IMG/VR virus record: IMGVR_UViG_3300045284_000142
Span: 1 to 27,844 of that record
DNA: 27,844 bases
DNA from: a virus
Direction: 5' to 3' (one strand)
Shown here: piece after piece, positions 20,998 to 27,227 of the stretch
Numbering within the stretch: the stretch's first letter is position 1
How the letters are laid out: each line of letters begins with the position of its first letter
Program-made: the position numbers and the translations under genes
The notes under the pieces: generated by a model
Seen by the model: the letters and a program-made list of their open reading frames with translations, nothing else
Told to the model about the DNA's origin: nothing
Databases searched by the model: none

Positions 20998-22839
20998 ATG
21001 CGGACTGACCAGCTATCCATGCCGCGCAAGACCGCGGAGAAACTGGCCGCACCCGCTGTCCCCGGTCACCGGCACGAGGAGGCGCTGGCAATCGCCTATT
21101 CCCTGATTGGGGAAGGATGGGCCCCTGGCGACGTGTTCCTTGAGTTGCGCGCAAAATATCCCGATGACGTTACCGACCATGAACTGCGGTCATTGATTAA
21201 CGGCGCGGTGCGTAAGGGGCCGGTCCCCACAATCGGCAACGGTGCTCGGAACGGCGGCGCCTGGCATCCGATAGCGATGCGCGACAAGCCGAAGGTCGAA
21301 GTTTCGCCGGCTGACAAAGTCAAATGGTGGGTGTCCGGGGCCGAGGTGTCCGCGGAACAATTCTCGGCCGGCAGCCCGGCGGGAGTTGCGGGGCTTGGTG
21401 CGGTGGATGCGACCGTGCTTCTTTTCGAGTCGCTCTATGCTGCTGGAGATCGGGTGAACCTCGTGACTTTGTTTACGCAGACGGAATCCAAAACGAGTCC
21501 GCTCGGTGGCGGTAAAACCATGACGCGGCAATCGTGGGTGGATTACTTTCGAAAAAATGGGATACCGCAGAGCGACGCTGGAGCGTGGATGCGTCCCAAC
21601 CCTTGCGCTATGGCCGGGAGCGGCAAGGACGGCGCGATAACGGACAGCGACATTGTGCGGCTCGAGTTTTTGCTCCTGGAATCGGACAGCTTGCCGCTGC
21701 CGTTTCAACTGGCGCTTTATGCGCGGCTGAAACTTCCAATTGCCGCTGTGCTGCTAAGCGGCGGGAAAAGCGCTCATGCGTGGGTGAGGTTGGGCGCTCC
21801 GAACAAGGAAGCTTACGACGAATCCGCGGCGAAGATTTTCGCCGCGCTTGCTCCATTCGGGATTGATGCCGGTAACAAAAACCCGTCGCGGTTGTCGCGG
21901 TTGCCGGGGGCCGTGCGCAAGATCGGCGCGGTTAACGGTGGCGAGCAGCGGTTGCTGTGGCTGAATCCTAAGGCGTCGGCCTTAACGGCTGATGGGTTGG
22001 CAATGTTCGAGCAATCGCTGAAGGTGCCAGCGATTCAGGAAAAGCCGCTGCATTCGCTGATGGCTGATTCAATGGACCGATACAACGATCTTGTGGCCAA
22101 TCGCGGCAAGCTGGGACTGGCAACCGGTATCGCTGGCTTCGACATGGACACAGGCGGTTTGAAGCCTGGGAATTTTATTGTCATCGCAGGCGAGACAGGA
22201 GGCGGGAAAAGTTCACTGGCCCTGAACTGGATCAACACCGCGTTGCTGGCGCAAGTGGGCGTCGCCTACTTTTCGCTCGAAATGGATAGGGAAGAGATTT
22301 GCGATTTTCTGGTTTCGCTTAACTGCGGGGTGGACCGAAACCTTTTCAACACTGGCCGATTTGGAGATGACGACATCCGTAAAATTTCGGAGTGCCTTGC
22401 ATGGCTGAAAGATTTGCCGCTGTGGATTTTTGATTCGGCCATCATCAGCGTCGAAGAAATTCGAAGCGCGGTGACTCTGCTCAACGCTGAAAATAAAATC
22501 GGGCTGGTGGTTGTGGATTACGTGCAACTTGTGGCGGCATCCGATGCCCGGGAAGTGAGGGAGCAGCAAGTGGCAGGCATTGCAACCGGGCTTCGGGCTG
22601 TGGCGAAGGACTCGAAGCTGCCGCTGGTGGCGTTGTCTCAACTGAACGAGGACGGGAAGCTGCGCGAGTCGCGGGTGATAGCGCACGCAGCGAATGTGAT
22701 GATCATGATTGATTCCCTGGAAGCTAAGGGGGACCACTGCCCGAAAATGAAGGTAGTGAAGGGGCGCCGGATCAAAAAGAAATCCTACGACCTGGTGTTT
22801 GATGCGGTGCGTTGCCGGTTGTCGAGCGCTGCGCCATGA
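20998..22839 (+). CDS. Primase-like / DnaB-type replicative helicase fusion
   Basis: The 613-residue protein combines three parts. Residues ~22-75 (EEALAIAYSLIGEGWAPGD to LRSLINGAVRKG) resemble a PriCT-like helical domain. Residues ~215-310 look like an archaeo-eukaryotic primase core: ESD (E228, D230) after hydrophobic strands, GGKSAHAWVRL (H260), and RLSRLPG (R298, R301). Residues ~365-613 are a DnaB/RecA-type helicase: FDMDTGGLKPGNFIVIAG, Walker A GETGGGKSS (K404), Walker B VVVDYVQL (D507), and VALSQLNEDGKLRES. So priming and unwinding may be in one chain, as in T7 gp4, but with a different primase type. Catalytic activity of the primase part is not assured from motifs alone. Its TGA overlaps the next ATG. 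Confidence 0.9.
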   Translation: MRTDQLSMPRKTAEKLAAPAVPGHRHEEALAIAYSLIGEGWAPGDVFLELRAKYPDDVTDHELRSLINGAVRKGPVPTIGNGARNGGAWHPIAMRDKPKVEVSPADKVKWWVSGAEVSAEQFSAGSPAGVAGLGAVDATVLLFESLYAAGDRVNLVTLFTQTESKTSPLGGGKTMTRQSWVDYFRKNGIPQSDAGAWMRPNPCAMAGSGKDGAITDSDIVRLEFLLLESDSLPLPFQLALYARLKLPIAAVLLSGGKSAHAWVRLGAPNKEAYDESAAKIFAALAPFGIDAGNKNPSRLSRLPGAVRKIGAVNGGEQRLLWLNPKASALTADGLAMFEQSLKVPAIQEKPLHSLMADSMDRYNDLVANRGKLGLATGIAGFDMDTGGLKPGNFIVIAGETGGGKSSLALNWINTALLAQVGVAYFSLEMDREEICDFLVSLNCGVDRNLFNTGRFGDDDIRKISECLAWLKDLPLWIFDSAIISVEEIRSAVTLLNAENKIGLVVVDYVQLVAASDAREVREQQVAGIATGLRAVAKDSKLPLVALSQLNEDGKLRESRVIAHAANVMIMIDSLEAKGDHCPKMKVVKGRRIKKKSYDLVFDAVRCRLSSAAP

Positions 22840-23030
22840 AAGCAGAAGAAAAGAGAATCGGTGAATTGTGGGAAGGGTTCGACGCGTTTTGGAATAAGAA
22901 TTTATTGCCGCTGATCATTGAAGATTATCCAGAGTGGAACAGCGAAGAGATTCTCTCGAAAATGAAGCGCAACTGCTGGCATGGATGGGTTGAAGATGCA
23001 CGGATTGATGCTATGAATCCGCCTCCATGA
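22836..23030 (+). CDS. Small acidic hypothetical protein
   Basis: The ATG at 22836 overlaps the helicase stop (ATGA), and I prefer it to the upstream in-frame ATG at 22812. The 64-residue product is mostly helical and rich in tryptophan and acidic residues (ELWEGFDAFWNKNLLPL, WNSEEILSKMKRNCWHGW). I do not recognise a family. Coupling to the primase-helicase suggests an accessory replication role, without direct evidence. Confidence 0.7.
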   Translation: MKAEEKRIGELWEGFDAFWNKNLLPLIIEDYPEWNSEEILSKMKRNCWHGWVEDARIDAMNPPP

Positions 23031-23311
23031 CCCGCTACCGCTACGTGGTGCGGACGCTGGCTGGTGAGGAGATTTTGCGATATGAATTTAATCGCCGGCG
23101 CGAGAAGTGGTTTGCGACAGCGGTTGCCGCGGCCGGCTTCAGGCTGCCGCTGGACCAGTTCGGCGGGTGGCTGTCGCGGCGTGAAGCGAGAGCGGACCTG
23201 AAACATTGGCGGGGCGTTCCGTGGGTGAGCGTGGCGGCGGAAGCGGTGCCGCGGTTACGGGAGCGGGTGAGCGGCGAGCGCGGGTATCTGGAGACGCGAT
23301 ACGCGCGGTGA
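23027..23311 (+). CDS. Small basic hypothetical protein
   Basis: ATGA overlap with the previous gene fixes the start. The 94-residue product is strongly basic (17 or so arginines), with YRYVVRTLAGEEILRYEF as a probable strand pair and FGGWLSRREARADLKHW as a helix. No family is recognised. Charge suggests nucleic-acid contact. The frame overlapping its end on the same strand is the extension of the next gene, whose true start is probably at 23353. Confidence 0.65.
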   Translation: MTRYRYVVRTLAGEEILRYEFNRRREKWFATAVAAAGFRLPLDQFGGWLSRREARADLKHWRGVPWVSVAAEAVPRLRERVSGERGYLETRYAR

Positions 23312-23323
23312 ATTTTGTGACGG

Positions 23324-23346
23324 AAAACAACAACGAACCGAAAGAG
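23324..23346 (+). promoter_or_regulatory. Early-gene leader element, copy 4 (divergent)
   Basis: AAAACAACAACGAACCGAAA followed by GAG sits in the short gap before ATG 23353. It shares CAACGAA and CGAAAG with the other copies but lacks the central ACGATAAC. Confidence 0.35.
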
Positions 23347-23352
23347 AAGTTT

Positions 23353-23922
23353 ATGACCTACGACGAAATGAAGCTGGCCGCAGGCCACGTGGCCGATGAT
23401 CCAGGAGCGCATTCGAGTTACCGCGCAATGGCGATGGCATTTGGCCGCCTTGTGGAAAAGATCGAGCAACTGGAGCGGCGGTTGCCGGTTGTGGTGGCGG
23501 CTGGATTCTCCGAGGGCGGCAAGGTGCCTCGGTCACAGGACACGGTTGCGGCGGCGCGGCAGCAGGACGGCGCGGAGTCTCAGGACTGGCGAGACATGGC
23601 CCGCGAAGCGCTGAGAGAGCGCGACGGGTTGCGGCAGCGGGTGACCGAGCTAGTTTCCGAGTGCAACAAGTCGCACGAGGACGCGGTTGCGGCGCGGCAT
23701 CAGGTAGCCGATGCAAGAGCGGCGCTCGAAGCCGCGGCGCGGCAATGGAAGGAAGCTGCGGCGACCAGTCGCGTGATCCAGGATCGGTTGGACGATGAAG
23801 GCGGGGCTGGCAGCATGGACCGGACGCACGGGCTAACCGCAGCGGTGCTGGCGTCGTGCGCGGGCGACCTGGGGGATGCGGCGAAAGCGCTCGGAATCAA
23901 CCCGGCTGATTTAACGTTCTGA
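23353..23922 (+). CDS. Coiled-coil early protein with Fis-like C-terminus
   Basis: I start it at ATG 23353, after the leader element, instead of further upstream inside the previous gene; a GTG at 23317 is the other option. The 189-residue product begins MTYDEMKLAAGHVADD. A long coiled-coil region covers ~70-155 (REALRERDGLRQRVTELVSE, HQVADARAALEAAARQWKEA). The end, AVLASCAGDLGDAAKALGIN, resembles the Fis-type helix-turn-helix pattern (GxxxxAAxxLGI), so DNA binding is possible. The function is unknown. Confidence 0.75.
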   Translation: MTYDEMKLAAGHVADDPGAHSSYRAMAMAFGRLVEKIEQLERRLPVVVAAGFSEGGKVPRSQDTVAAARQQDGAESQDWRDMAREALRERDGLRQRVTELVSECNKSHEDAVAARHQVADARAALEAAARQWKEAAATSRVIQDRLDDEGGAGSMDRTHGLTAAVLASCAGDLGDAAKALGINPADLTF

Positions 23923-23930
23923 CGGTGAAG

Positions 23931-23950
23931 CAACGATAACAACGAAAGGA
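23931..23950 (+). promoter_or_regulatory. Early-gene leader element, copy 5
   Basis: CAACGATAACAACGAAAGGA ends five bases before the ATG at 23956. AAAGGA is a fair Shine-Dalgarno sequence; the upstream ACGATAACAACGA part repeats the shared motif with one extra AAC. Confidence 0.55.
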
Positions 23951-23955
23951 TAAAA

Positions 23956-24333
23956 ATGCCACGTAAAAACAAAGCAGAAGCTCGCATGGAGGAAGTGCGG
24001 GACAAGTTCCTGCAACGGGCTGCGGAACTGTGGGACAAGCATCAGGCGGAATTTTCCACCGTCTTGGAAAACGCCGAGAGCCACTGTCTGAACATCACGT
24101 TTACGGCGGCGCTGGACTTCAGTGAGTCCGCGGCGAAGTTGGAAACGAAACAGAGTTTCAGCGAAGTCCACCGGGACAGCACCGAGGACACGTTTGATGA
24201 CCCGAGCCAGCCCGCACTCGGCCAGATCGCTGCGGAAGCGGCAGCGGCAGGCCCGGCACCAAAGAAGCGCGGGCGCTCGCGCAAGGCGGCAGCGGCAAGC
24301 GATGACCGCGACGAGACAGGCGGGGAAGCGTGA
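23956..24333 (+). CDS. Hypothetical early protein with basic low-complexity tail
   Basis: The 125-residue product has an N-terminal helix (EVRDKFLQRAAELWDKH), a short compact part with CLNITFTAALDFSESAAKLE and a motif YSE/FSEV-like SFSEVHRDSTEDTFDDP, and then a Lys/Arg/Ala tail (PKKRGRSRKAAAASDD). The central part resembles small phage and bacterial proteins I have seen before containing LN-TF---D-S-SAP and SE-V-D, but none has a role I can name. It is preceded by the best example of the leader element. Its TGA overlaps a GTG start (GTGA at 24330). Confidence 0.75.
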   Translation: MPRKNKAEARMEEVRDKFLQRAAELWDKHQAEFSTVLENAESHCLNITFTAALDFSESAAKLETKQSFSEVHRDSTEDTFDDPSQPALGQIAAEAAAAGPAPKKRGRSRKAAAASDDRDETGGEA

Positions 24334-24539
24334 GGCCGCGCCGTCACTTCCCGGCTGCGGAAGCGGTGGCGATGCTGCCAAGGAAGCAGGCGCTGCCGCA
24401 TCCGTGGCAAAAAGGATTCCCCAATAATTCACGGTTGAGAGTCTTAAAAGAGGCCGCTGAATTGCGGCTGGAAACTGCGGCAAAAATACCGCTTGCAACC
24501 GCAGCCGGTAGCGGGCACAGTGATCGCACGAAACGATAA
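24330..24539 (+). CDS. Doubtful small ORF with GTG start
   Basis: GTG at 24330 overlaps the previous stop as GTGA, the normal coupling pattern, and the frame runs 69 residues to TAA at 24537. The product is basic and Ala-rich (MLPRKQALPHPWQKGF, LRVLKEAAELRLETAAKI). No family is recognised. The final codons coincide with the leader element before the next gene, so the frame could simply be open by chance. If it is not real, this 200-bp stretch is untranslated leader. Confidence 0.4.
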   Translation: MRPRRHFPAAEAVAMLPRKQALPHPWQKGFPNNSRLRVLKEAAELRLETAAKIPLATAAGSGHSDRTKR

Positions 24540-24544
24540 AGAGA
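24531..24544 (+). promoter_or_regulatory. Early-gene leader element, copy 6
   Basis: AAACGATAAAGAGA directly abuts the ATG at 24545. It keeps AAACGATAA and replaces the second half by AGAGA. No separate Shine-Dalgarno site is correctly spaced for this ATG. Confidence 0.42.
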
Positions 24545-25228
24545 ATGAGCGATTCAAAAAATTCGGAATGGTTCTCCAATGTCACGAAAACTCGAGGAGC
24601 AACCGTGAACGATAAGCATCCCATCGCAGACCTGTTAGAGCGCCTCGCCGGCGGTATGTGCCACTACCCCGATGCGCTCAGGTTCGAGCACCGATTCAGC
24701 CCCGCGTCGGCAACGTTGACCGTTCGCGCTCACGCTGCCGACACGTCGCGCCTGATTGGTGAAGGTGGAAAAAACTATCAGGCATTGCGGACGCTGATGC
24801 AGGCAGCCGGGGCGCGGCGCGGGCTCAGTGTTACTCTGGCGCGGTTCATGGAGCCGGTCACCGGGCAGCCGGAACGGCACTCGGCAACCATGACTGAGAA
24901 TCCAGACTGGCCACGAGAGAAGCTGATTCGGTTGCTGCGCGACACGCTGGACGCAGTGTTCGAGTTTAGCGACCGGATCGAAGTAGCCGAGTATCCCGAG
25001 GCAACCGCGGCCATGACAACGTTCGAGGTTTACATTTCGCCGCTTGAAAAGCCTGATCTATACGACCTGCTTAAAGAACCGCTATGGCGCATCTTTGACG
25101 CGATCGGGCGCCGTCACGGGCGCGTGCTCAACGTGACGGTGGCGACGGCGAAGGTGACGCGGCCTGAGTCAATGGAGCGGCAACCAAAGACGGCAGCGGG
25201 CCGGTTCAGCGGCGAGGTGGGGCGATGA
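24545..25228 (+). CDS. KH-domain RNA-binding protein, KhpA-like, with a second KH-like unit
   Basis: The first half contains a KhpA-type KH domain: ATLTVRAHAADTSRLIGEGG followed by KNYQALRTLMQAAGA, with the GxxG loop at residues 72-75 (GEGG). KH domains of this class bind single-stranded RNA. A second region (TTFEVYISPLEKPDLYDLL, LWRIFDAIGRRHGRVLNVTV) has the same strand-helix-strand layout but no GxxG, so it looks like a degenerate copy. The KhpA itself is ~80 residues; this is 227. Start is uncertain: ATG 24545 follows the leader element, while GTG 24605 has a strong GAGGAG five bases upstream and would remove 20 residues. KH proteins are unusual in phage early regions. Stop overlaps the next ATG. 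Confidence 0.83.
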   Translation: MSDSKNSEWFSNVTKTRGATVNDKHPIADLLERLAGGMCHYPDALRFEHRFSPASATLTVRAHAADTSRLIGEGGKNYQALRTLMQAAGARRGLSVTLARFMEPVTGQPERHSATMTENPDWPREKLIRLLRDTLDAVFEFSDRIEVAEYPEATAAMTTFEVYISPLEKPDLYDLLKEPLWRIFDAIGRRHGRVLNVTVATAKVTRPESMERQPKTAAGRFSGEVGR

Positions 25229-25398
25229 AAGTCTCTGAACTGATCGAAGCGCTGCGGCAGCAGGATCAGAACGTGCAAGTGGCGATCGAGTGCGTGAACG
25301 ATTACGGCAATGTGGCGGTGCTGGACATCACTTCCGTCATCGGGCAGGACCGGCGCGGGCGGATTCCGGTGCTGCTGCTGCGCGCGGAGGCTGACTGA
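25225..25398 (+). CDS. 57-residue small early protein
   Basis: ATG at 25225 overlaps the KH gene stop, and the frame ends at TGA 25396-25398. The product begins MKVSELIEALRQQDQNVQVA and includes GNVAVLDITSVIGQD and RIPVLLLRAE. The first half resembles small phage proteins that begin MK-SELIE-L----D--V-V, a widespread group without a known role. It is compact with alternating helix and strands. The stop TGA is joined to the next ATG as TGATG. Confidence 0.75.
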   Translation: MKVSELIEALRQQDQNVQVAIECVNDYGNVAVLDITSVIGQDRRGRIPVLLLRAEAD

Positions 25399-25472
25399 TG
25401 CGCCCGAACACGTCACCGAGTCCAGGGAAGCGGCGCCCGAAGCCGCGCAAGAAACGGTATCCCGCGCAATGA
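25398..25472 (+). CDS. 24-residue Arg/Lys/Pro-rich micro-ORF
   Basis: GGAGG (25386-25390) lies seven bases before ATG 25398, the best ribosome binding site in the neighbourhood. The peptide is MRPNTSPSPGKRRPKPRKKR plus YPAQ, with nine basic residues. Its stop overlaps the ATG of the SWIM gene (ATGA at 25469-25472), which has no ribosome binding site of its own. So translating this ORF may be how ribosomes reach the SWIM gene. The peptide may also act itself. In the other frame the same bases read as Glu/Ala-rich sequence continuous with the SWIM protein, so a longer SWIM product with an unusual start cannot be ruled out. Confidence 0.5.
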   Translation: MRPNTSPSPGKRRPKPRKKRYPAQ

Positions 25473-25816
25473 AACTGTTCCCTCTGCCTGGCGACGTGGA
25501 CCCCGTAGCCGGTGAACCGCTGCGCTACATGGTGCGGTCACGGACGCGGCGGGGGCAAAAGTTTCTCGTGGACCTTGGCGAGTGGGGCGCGCATGGAATT
25601 TGCAGCTGCGAGCATTTCGAGTATCGGTTGCTGCCGCAGTTGCGGGCCGACCGTGACGCGGGGGCCGTGCTGGTGTATCGGCGCTGCTGGCACATTCGGC
25701 AAGCACTGGACTTTCACGCGGCGCTTTCGGTTCGCGTCATCGCAGCAACGTTAGCAAAACGACAACGATCGAATGACAGACAACCTTACGAAACCATCGG
25801 CGGCCGCGCGGCCTGA
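25469..25816 (+). CDS. SWIM zinc-finger protein
   Basis: The 115-residue protein has the SWIM pattern CxCx(n)CxH: C45 and C47 in GICSCEHFEYR, then C73 and H75 in RRCWHIRQAL, with a strand VRSRTRRGQKFLVDLGEW before it. SWIM domains bind DNA or proteins and are known partners of Swi2/Snf2 ATPases in bacteria and eukaryotes. Here the next gene is a Snf2-type ATPase, overlapped by 44 bp, so a working pair is likely. The start at 25469 is coupled to the micro-ORF. The C-terminal ~25 residues (ATLAKRQRSNDRQPYE) overlap the start of the helicase gene and may be of little structural importance. Confidence 0.8.
   Translation: MKLFPLPGDVDPVAGEPLRYMVRSRTRRGQKFLVDLGEWGAHGICSCEHFEYRLLPQLRADRDAGAVLVYRRCWHIRQALDFHAALSVRVIAATLAKRQRSNDRQPYETIGGRAA
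25756..25772 (+). promoter_or_regulatory. Early-gene leader element, copy 7
   Basis: AAAACGACAACGATCGA directly precedes ATG 25773 inside the end of the SWIM gene. No Shine-Dalgarno sequence is seen for this start. Confidence 0.42.
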
Positions 25817-27227
25817 CGCGGGCGGCTATGCCGCGTTCCTGGACCGCAAGGCGCAGATCGGGACGCGCAGCGGGTTCGCGCCAATCTGGATGCCGGACTT
25901 CCTTTTCGACTTCCAGAAATCGCTCGTGGAGTGGGCGCTGCTCAAAGGCAAGGCTGCGATCATTGCTGACTGCGGGCTCGGGAAATCCCCGATGGAATTG
26001 GTGTGGGCCGAGAACGTGCGGCGGAAAACGAACAAGCCGACGCTGATTCTTTCCCCGTTGGCTGTGTCGAATCAAATGGTGCGTGAGGCGGAAAAGTTTG
26101 GCATCGAATGCAAACGCAGCAATGACGGCACGGTCCACCCAAACATCACAACGACAAACTATGAGCGGTTGCACCTGTTTAACCCGGACGATTGGGGCGG
26201 CGTGGCGTGTGATGAGTCTTCGATACTCAAGAATTTTACCGGGCAGCGCAAGAAAGACATCACGCGATTTATGAGCAAGGTTCAGTATCGGTTGCTCGGA
26301 ACCGCGACCGCTGCCCCGAATGATTTCGTGGAACTGGGGACGTCATCTGAGGCGCTCGGAGAGCTTCCTTACATGGATGTGCTTCAGCGGTTTTTTGTGG
26401 ATGACAAAGACCGCAAGGGCTCGGACAAGCCCGGGGCGGCCAGTTACAGCAAGGAGCGGCAGGCAGCCCGCGTGCATGGTTACTGGAGGCTCAAGGGGCA
26501 TTCTGAATCGGCGTTCTGGCGCTGGGTCTGCTCGTGGGCGCGAGCGTGCCGCAAGCCTTCGGACTTGGGATTCAGCGACGACCAGTTCAAGCTTCCGCCG
26601 CTGATCGTGAACGAAACAAAGATCAAGAACGAGAAGCCGTTGCCCGGCGAGATGTTCATCTGGAAAGCCGTGTCACTGGCGGATCAACGGACTGAGTTGC
26701 GGGCCACGTTACAGCAACGGTGCGAGATGGTGGCTGAGCTTTGCGCGCAGCATCCGGTGTCGGTTCTTTGGTGCGACCTGAACGACGAAGGGGACCTGCT
26801 CGAAAAGATAATCCCTGGCGCGGTCCAGATTGCCGGCAAGGATTGCGACGAAGCCAAGGAGGAAAAGTTTGAGGCGTTTCTTTCTGGAAAGATTAAGCGA
26901 CTCGTGACAAAGGGTAAAATTGCGGGGTTTGGCCTGAACCTTCAGCTCTGCAATCACACGACATTTTTCCCGAGCCATTCGTGGGAAAAATATTACCAGA
27001 GCGTCCGAAGATTCTGGAGGTTCGGGCAAAAGAAGCCGGTCTATGTGGACATCGTAACGACTGAAGGCGAGGCTGGAGTTCTCCAAAACCTGCAACGGAA
27101 ATCGGCGCAAGCTGATAAGATGTTTGATCGGTTGGTGGCCAGCATGAACGAATCTTTGAACATCGAACGGAACGGCAAACAACAATCCTCAATCGAAATT
27201 CCATCATGGATCACCCAAAGCAACTAA
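25773..27227 (+). CDS. Second Snf2-like SF2 ATPase, phage type
   Basis: This 484-residue protein is a compact helicase of a kind common in phages. It has FDFQKSLVEWALLKG, Walker A ADCGLGKS (K71, S72), LILSPLAVSNQMVREAEKFG, a motif II of the form CDESS (D147, E148) in place of DEAH, and LLGTATAAPNDFVELGTSSE as motif III. The second lobe has VTKGKIAGFGLNLQLC and YYQSVRRFWRFGQKKPV. It would act as a DNA translocase. It differs strongly from the ATPase at 18066 and lies beside a SWIM protein and a DNA methyltransferase, which overlaps its end by 22 bp. Such helicase-methyltransferase pairs recur in phages and may modify or protect phage DNA. Confidence 0.92.
   Translation: MTDNLTKPSAAARPDAGGYAAFLDRKAQIGTRSGFAPIWMPDFLFDFQKSLVEWALLKGKAAIIADCGLGKSPMELVWAENVRRKTNKPTLILSPLAVSNQMVREAEKFGIECKRSNDGTVHPNITTTNYERLHLFNPDDWGGVACDESSILKNFTGQRKKDITRFMSKVQYRLLGTATAAPNDFVELGTSSEALGELPYMDVLQRFFVDDKDRKGSDKPGAASYSKERQAARVHGYWRLKGHSESAFWRWVCSWARACRKPSDLGFSDDQFKLPPLIVNETKIKNEKPLPGEMFIWKAVSLADQRTELRATLQQRCEMVAELCAQHPVSVLWCDLNDEGDLLEKIIPGAVQIAGKDCDEAKEEKFEAFLSGKIKRLVTKGKIAGFGLNLQLCNHTTFFPSHSWEKYYQSVRRFWRFGQKKPVYVDIVTTEGEAGVLQNLQRKSAQADKMFDRLVASMNESLNIERNGKQQSSIEIPSWITQSN

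Noticed and set aside
21452-21459. Fourth copy of GGGTGAAC, the candidate origin repeat
   Set aside because: It is an isolated octamer inside the primase-helicase gene, a kilobase from the cluster, and is expected by chance.
24486-24514. Possible third promoter beginning TTGCAA (24493-24498)
   Set aside because: The -35 box equals that of promoter 1, but 17 bp further on stands CACAGT, not a usable -10 box, and the GGTAATTTTACC core is absent. A loosely similar GGCAAAAATACC nearby has two mismatches.
26230-26926. Partial operator-like strings (AATTTTACCG near 26232 and GGGTAAAATTGC near 26914)
   Set aside because: They lie inside coding sequence, have only one good half-site each, and lack promoter boxes, so chance matches are more likely.
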